DNA of 64,000 nt from Undibacter mobilis (lineage in GTDB: Bacteria; Pseudomonadota; Alphaproteobacteria; Rhizobiales; Xanthobacteraceae), in the NCBI RefSeq assembly GCF_003367195.1, contig NZ_QRGO01000001.1:62001-126000 (forward strand), given 5' to 3'. The position numbers and the translations under genes were made by a program. Numbering within the stretch: position 1 is the first letter of the stretch; the number at the start of each line of letters is the position of its first letter. This document shows positions 60,465-64,000 of the stretch, one piece after another. The notes under the pieces were generated by a model that was not told the origin of the DNA, ran no database searches, and worked only from the letters and a program-made list of their open reading frames with translations.

Positions 60465-61169
60465 TCACCACCTGTAATTCAAACCGGCGCGCAGGATGTT
60501 GTCGGTGATCGGCACGTTGAGCGTGTTGGTGCCGGACGCCGCGCCCATGAAGGTGGCGGTGCCGAGATCGAGATGCAGATACTCGGCCTTGGCCGTCCAG
60601 CTCTTGGTCAGACCGACTTCGAGGCCGCCGCCCGCGGTCCAGCCCGCACGGGTGTCGCGCTGCGAACCGTTCGCCTGCACCGCCTTGACGTCGCCATAAG
60701 CGAGACCGCCGGTGACGTAGGGCAGGAAATTGCCGAAGGCGTAACCGATGCGCGCGCGTGTCGTACCAAACCAGCTCTGCTCGGTGCGGCACTCACCACC
60801 GCCATTGGTGGCGCAGACGCCGCCATTGGCGGCGCTGCCGGACAGCTTGGCCCAGTTGATATCACTCTCCAGGCCGATCACGGTGCGACCGGTCTGCCAA
60901 TTGTAGCCGATCTGGCCGCCGATCAATCCGCCATCGGTATTGAAACGGCCGGAGCCGCCGCCGGCAAACGGATCGCTCCAGCTCGAACGTCCGAAGCCGT
61001 AGCCGCCATTGAGGCCGAGATAGAAACCGTTCCAGTCATACATCGGCGATGGCGCCTGATAGACCGGCGTGCCCTGCGGACGGGCCGGCGCGACATCGGC
61101 CGCGAAGGCGGACGCGCTCATCGCCATCGCCGCGGCAATACCTGCAAGCACAAGAACCGAACGCTTCAT
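60465..61169 (-). CDS. Outer-membrane beta-barrel porin-like protein (Omp25/31 type)
   Basis: Protein of 234 residues from ATG 61169 with a signal peptide (VLVLAGIAAAMAMSASAFA). Seen: YDWNGFYLGLNGGYGFG near residue 41, many Gly-Tyr alternating strands and a C-terminal RAGLNYRW ending in Trp, as for outer-membrane barrels. It is a member of the Omp25/Omp31 group common in Rhizobiales. It faces ndvA, from which it is 47 bp away. An EcfG-type promoter lies upstream. Confidence 0.88.
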   Translation of the reverse strand: MKRSVLVLAGIAAAMAMSASAFAADVAPARPQGTPVYQAPSPMYDWNGFYLGLNGGYGFGRSSWSDPFAGGGSGRFNTDGGLIGGQIGYNWQTGRTVIGLESDINWAKLSGSAANGGVCATNGGGECRTEQSWFGTTRARIGYAFGNFLPYVTGGLAYGDVKAVQANGSQRDTRAGWTAGGGLEVGLTKSWTAKAEYLHLDLGTATFMGAASGTNTLNVPITDNILRAGLNYRW

Positions 61170-61280
61170 CGTCAACTCAACTCCCGTTTCAGCGCGAACT
61201 GACATGCCAGCAACGCGCCGCCTTACGTAGTTAAAGTATGGACAGGTAAAAGAGGCCCGTGCGTGGCCCGGTCATGACGC

Positions 61281-61306
61281 AACGCGGGCATTCGTTGCCG
61301 CGTTCC
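61281..61306 (-). promoter_or_regulatory. EcfG-type promoter (GGAAC-N17-CGTT)
   Basis: Minus-strand GGAAC at 61306-61302 and CGTT at 61284-61281, 17 bases apart. It points to the porin-like gene with a leader of about 105 bases. Confidence 0.55.
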
Positions 61307-61469
61307 CGCCCGGGAGTCGCCGCAATTGAGGGGCGCAAACCAAAACCGCGCCGTCCGGTCTGTTTCACGGCCCGCCAATCTTCCAGTAAGAATTAAATCC
61401 TCTCGTCACAACCATCGGATGTGTTAGAATGATGGGCCTGTACGCACCTGATCGGGGGATTTGGGGGAC

Positions 61470-63614
61470 ATGTGCGCGATTACGGCAAGCCTTAGCAGAA
61501 GCGTCTGGTCAAGATTGGCCGTCGTTCTCATTGGCAGCATTGCCTTCTTCACCGTGGCGACACGCGACGTCGCGGCTCAGGAAAGCTGTTCGAATTTGCA
61601 ATACCAATTGAGCGTGCTGCGTTCGTCCGGCGGCGCCGGATCTGAATGGGATTTTTTCATTCAGCGCCGCATGCAGGAGCTTGGCTGCTTTGGAGGTCAG
61701 GGCCAGACAACTTCAAGATGCCCGGCGGGCACAGAATATTGTCCGCGATTCAATTTGTGTTGCGGCAGCGGCAATTACTGCTCCGTCTACGGCTGTATTC
61801 AACGAGGCTCGATCGAGTGTGGCGGATACTCCTGTAGCCCGGGCAATCAATGCTCCCGTGGCGGAGGATGCATTCCGGAAGGCGCCGTCGACTGTGGTAG
61901 CGGCTCCTATTGCCAGGAAGGCTCCGTTTGCTGGACTGCAAATGGCGACATTCCCGGCGTCGTCAAACGGGGCGAAAAGAAATGCACAACCGCTGAGAAC
62001 GCTCGCCTCCTCGACGAAAGGATAGCGGAGATTGATCAGCAGAAGAGACGAGAACGAGAAGCAGCCGAAACGCGCGTGCGTTGGCAAAAGCTGGCCGAGA
62101 AACAACAAAGGGAAGCCGCGCTGAAGCTGAAGCAAGAGGAGAAACGCAGGGCGGAAGAGGAAAAGCGGGACGCAATTCGGCGCAAGGAGGAAGCGCGCAA
62201 GGCCGAAATCGAACGCAAGAAGGCCGAAGCGATCGAGGCGCAGCAAAGGGCCGAGCGGGCGCGCGTCGAGGCGCTGGAAGCAAAGCGCAAGGCCGAGGCC
62301 GAGGCTAGAGCGTCGGTGGCGAAAGTTGCGGCTGAAAAGGCCGCCGCCGCGAAGCTGACTGCGGAACGGGCGGCCGCGGAGAAAGCCGCCGCGCTGAAGG
62401 CTGCGGCGGACAAGGCAGCGGCCGACAGGCTGGCCGCGCAGGCCGCCGCCGACAAAGCGGCAGCCGAGAAGCTCGCGGCAAAAGCGGCTGCCGACAGGGC
62501 GGCGGCCGAGAAGATTGCTGCGGCAAGATCCGCCGCGGAAAAGGCTGCGGCTGATAAAGCCGCTGTCGACAAGGCTGCCGCCGACAGGATCGCTGCAGCG
62601 AAAGCTGCGGCTGAAAAAGCAGCGGCCGACAAAGCCGCTGCCGCGAAGGCCGTGGCCGACAAGGCCGCGGCGGACAGGATCGCCGCAGCCCGAGCCGCCG
62701 CCGAGAAGGCTGCCGCTGAAAAGATCGCCCAAAAGCCGATCACGGTAATCGCACCGGGGACTTCGACGACGCTCACCAGCCAGGCGTCGGCACGACAGCA
62801 ACTTTGGCCGCGAATGGGCGTGCCATCCATGACGAGCCCCCTACCCGTCAACAAGGAGAAGCTGAAATACGACTGGGTGTCGCTGCAACTGGCAAATGCC
62901 GCCTACAGCGATAAACTGACATTGGGATCCACCGTTTTCAAAAACAATCCGGACTGGAAGGTTCTGGATCGGCGCGACGACAAGGCCACCGGTTTCACGG
63001 CTTTCACGTTCGTCAACATCAAGGAGCACCGCATGGTTGTCGCCGTGCGCGGCTCGGCGAGCCCGACATGTCTGGTGCTAGCGACGGTCTGTCCCGCCGA
63101 CAAGGTGCGCGATGCCGCCGCCGACTGGATCGGCAACGCCGATGCCATGGTCCGTGGCAACATATCTCCGCAATTCCGCAACGCCGAGCAATATGTCGGC
63201 GACATCAAAAGGAGGTTTGGGGACCGCTTCGCTATCGACTGCAGTGGCCACAGCCAGGGCGGCGGCGCGTGTGCCTATGCCGCATCTCAAACCACAGGTG
63301 TTCATGCCGTCACGATCAATCCAACTTCGGCAAACAGTCTCTCGACGGACAATGCCTATATGATCGACAATTATGTAGTCGGCGGCGAAGTCGCGCTCGG
63401 CGGCCGACAGTTCATGGACAAGGGGCTGACGGGCTGGGCCTACAATGTCGAGACGCCGCCACAGCAGGGATCCCTGATAACGTCGAACGCCAACTCCACC
63501 GTTCAGACTGCCGATCCGCTGGGTGGCAATCCGATCGCTCGACACTCGGCAGGCGGCGTCATTGACGTGCTTGGCAAGGAAATCGGACTTAGCCCGCTCG
63601 AACTCGCACAATAG
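61470..63614 (+). CDS. Large secreted protein: Cys-rich head, Ala-rich coiled coil, lipase-like C-terminus
   Basis: Protein of 714 residues from ATG 61470 (a TTG at 61461 would add three residues), GGGGGA ten bases ahead. Seen in order: a signal peptide to about residue 35 (SRLAVVLIGSIAFFTVAT); a Cys-rich part to about residue 171 with many Cys-Gly pairs (FNLCCGSGNYCSVYGC); a charged helix from about 180; Ala-Lys-Asp repeats at about 283-421 like those in TolA; and a C-terminal domain with VVAVRGSAS and GHSQGGG (Ser595), the nucleophile elbow of alpha/beta hydrolases. No close family recognised; a secreted lipase or esterase with a long periplasm-spanning stalk is plausible. Confidence 0.75.
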   Translation: MCAITASLSRSVWSRLAVVLIGSIAFFTVATRDVAAQESCSNLQYQLSVLRSSGGAGSEWDFFIQRRMQELGCFGGQGQTTSRCPAGTEYCPRFNLCCGSGNYCSVYGCIQRGSIECGGYSCSPGNQCSRGGGCIPEGAVDCGSGSYCQEGSVCWTANGDIPGVVKRGEKKCTTAENARLLDERIAEIDQQKRREREAAETRVRWQKLAEKQQREAALKLKQEEKRRAEEEKRDAIRRKEEARKAEIERKKAEAIEAQQRAERARVEALEAKRKAEAEARASVAKVAAEKAAAAKLTAERAAAEKAAALKAAADKAAADRLAAQAAADKAAAEKLAAKAAADRAAAEKIAAARSAAEKAAADKAAVDKAAADRIAAAKAAAEKAAADKAAAAKAVADKAAADRIAAARAAAEKAAAEKIAQKPITVIAPGTSTTLTSQASARQQLWPRMGVPSMTSPLPVNKEKLKYDWVSLQLANAAYSDKLTLGSTVFKNNPDWKVLDRRDDKATGFTAFTFVNIKEHRMVVAVRGSASPTCLVLATVCPADKVRDAAADWIGNADAMVRGNISPQFRNAEQYVGDIKRRFGDRFAIDCSGHSQGGGACAYAASQTTGVHAVTINPTSANSLSTDNAYMIDNYVVGGEVALGGRQFMDKGLTGWAYNVETPPQQGSLITSNANSTVQTADPLGGNPIARHSAGGVIDVLGKEIGLSPLELAQ
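62320..62735 (+). repeat. Degenerate Ala-rich coding repeat
   Basis: About 415 bases within the secreted protein gene code for repeated units of the AAAEKAAADKAAADRIAA type, roughly 7-11 residues each. Units differ in sequence at the DNA level, so it is a protein-level rather than a recent tandem duplication. Confidence 0.8.
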
Positions 63615-63657
63615 CGTCTGTGCAGACCCGAAGCCTCCGCGCATCTAAGGGATCGTC

Positions 63658-64000
63658 ATGAACCGGCTGGTGGCAATCGGAGTCGTTAGTGCCGGCCTGC
63701 TGATGACGCCGGTCGCCGGGTTTTTCCAGCTCGCGACGGCGCAAGAGGACAAGCGCTACCTCAATGAAATGGAATCTCGCCTGCGGTCGTTTGAATCCGC
63801 CACGCCGCCGGCAGTGCAGGCCCCTTCTCGCTGGAACACGAACGGCTCGATCGTCCAACTCGTGGCCGAGAGAGCGAATCGTCGTTTGATTTACGAGATT
63901 CCGCGCGCGGATCTGCTGGCGGCCGGCGTCGGAAAAGGAACGCTGCTGTTCAAGGGCAAGAAAGAAGCCGCGCGCTATTCCGGAACCGCCTATGCATTCG
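63658..64000 (+). CDS. Secreted protein of unknown function (cut by window end)
   Basis: An open frame of 114 codons that runs off the window. ATG 63658 is preceded by AAGGGA. An N-terminal signal peptide is seen (VAIGVVSAGLLMTPVAG). The mature part has LVAERANRRLIYEIPRADLL and GTLLFKGKKEAARYSGTAY. The gene starts 43 bp after the large secreted protein in the same direction and could be functionally linked to it. No family recognised. Confidence 0.7.
   Translation, partial: MNRLVAIGVVSAGLLMTPVAGFFQLATAQEDKRYLNEMESRLRSFESATPPAVQAPSRWNTNGSIVQLVAERANRRLIYEIPRADLLAAGVGKGTLLFKGKKEAARYSGTAYAF

Noticed and set aside
62320..62735. Repeat block considered as CRISPR or tandem DNA repeat
   Set aside because: Units are irregular in length, have no spacers and keep reading frame; it is a coding coiled-coil repeat.

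Overview
The window looks like chromosomal DNA of a GC-rich alphaproteobacterium of the Hyphomicrobiales (Bradyrhizobium/Pseudolabrys-like lineages fit best). The evidence is a SciP/DUF1153 regulator, FlbD-type flagellar control, CtrA-type boxes, EcfG-type general-stress promoters, a PmtA-type phospholipid methyltransferase and an NdvA-like glucan exporter. The species cannot be named from sequence reading alone.

Layout. (1) 1-21568, minus strand: a surface-glycan cluster of about 20 genes, most 0-30 bp apart or overlapping as ATGA/TGATG. It starts with a winged-helix regulator and an RfaH/NusG-type antiterminator (21568-20448). A 250-bp leader with a 10-bp hairpin and an ops-like element follows. 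Downstream come a B12-type radical SAM enzyme, two DegT aminotransferases, several epimerases, a NeuB-like synthase, an SpsF-like cytidylyltransferase, an oxidoreductase, WbqC, methyltransferases, an asparagine-synthase-like enzyme, an N-acetyl-sugar amidotransferase, and a transaldolase/GmhB/GmhA set. Together they look like a nonulosonate-like and/or heptose-containing polysaccharide pathway. (2) 21716-25967, plus strand: a glycosyltransferase, a methyltransferase and an unusual flippase/O-antigen-ligase fusion. (3) 26056-28659: tRNA-Met, a small secreted protein, PmtA and MnmA, all on the minus strand.

(4) 28770-37338: flagellar locus. fliK-flgD sit behind a sigma-54 promoter with an upstream FlbD-like site. 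sciP follows with its own CtrA-type boxes, then fliF-fliG-fliH-fliN-flbD, ended by a strong terminator. flhA lies apart at 42574-44694, but its promoter carries the same CtrA box plus inverted repeat, with the same spacing, as fliF. (5) 37390-42380: lipid-kinase-like protein, inositol-phosphatase-family enzyme, small proteins, and an ECF sigma/anti-sigma/fasciclin operon. (6) 44898-48648: MFS transporter, tautomerase, small Rhizobiales-type proteins and a lipoprotein.

(7) 48691-53262: TRAP transporter, divergent FadR-type regulator and uronate-dehydrogenase-like enzyme, probably hexuronate uptake and oxidation. (8) 53346-61169: malic enzyme, LysE exporter, thioesterase, two ABC exporters and an Omp25-like porin. 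(9) 61470-end: a large secreted protein with a Cys-rich head, an Ala-rich coiled coil and a lipase-like end, followed by a second secreted protein cut by the window edge.

Four perfect EcfG-type promoter motifs (GGAAC-N16/17-CGTT) lie upstream of correctly oriented genes. No CRISPR array, rRNA, insertion sequence or prophage was seen.
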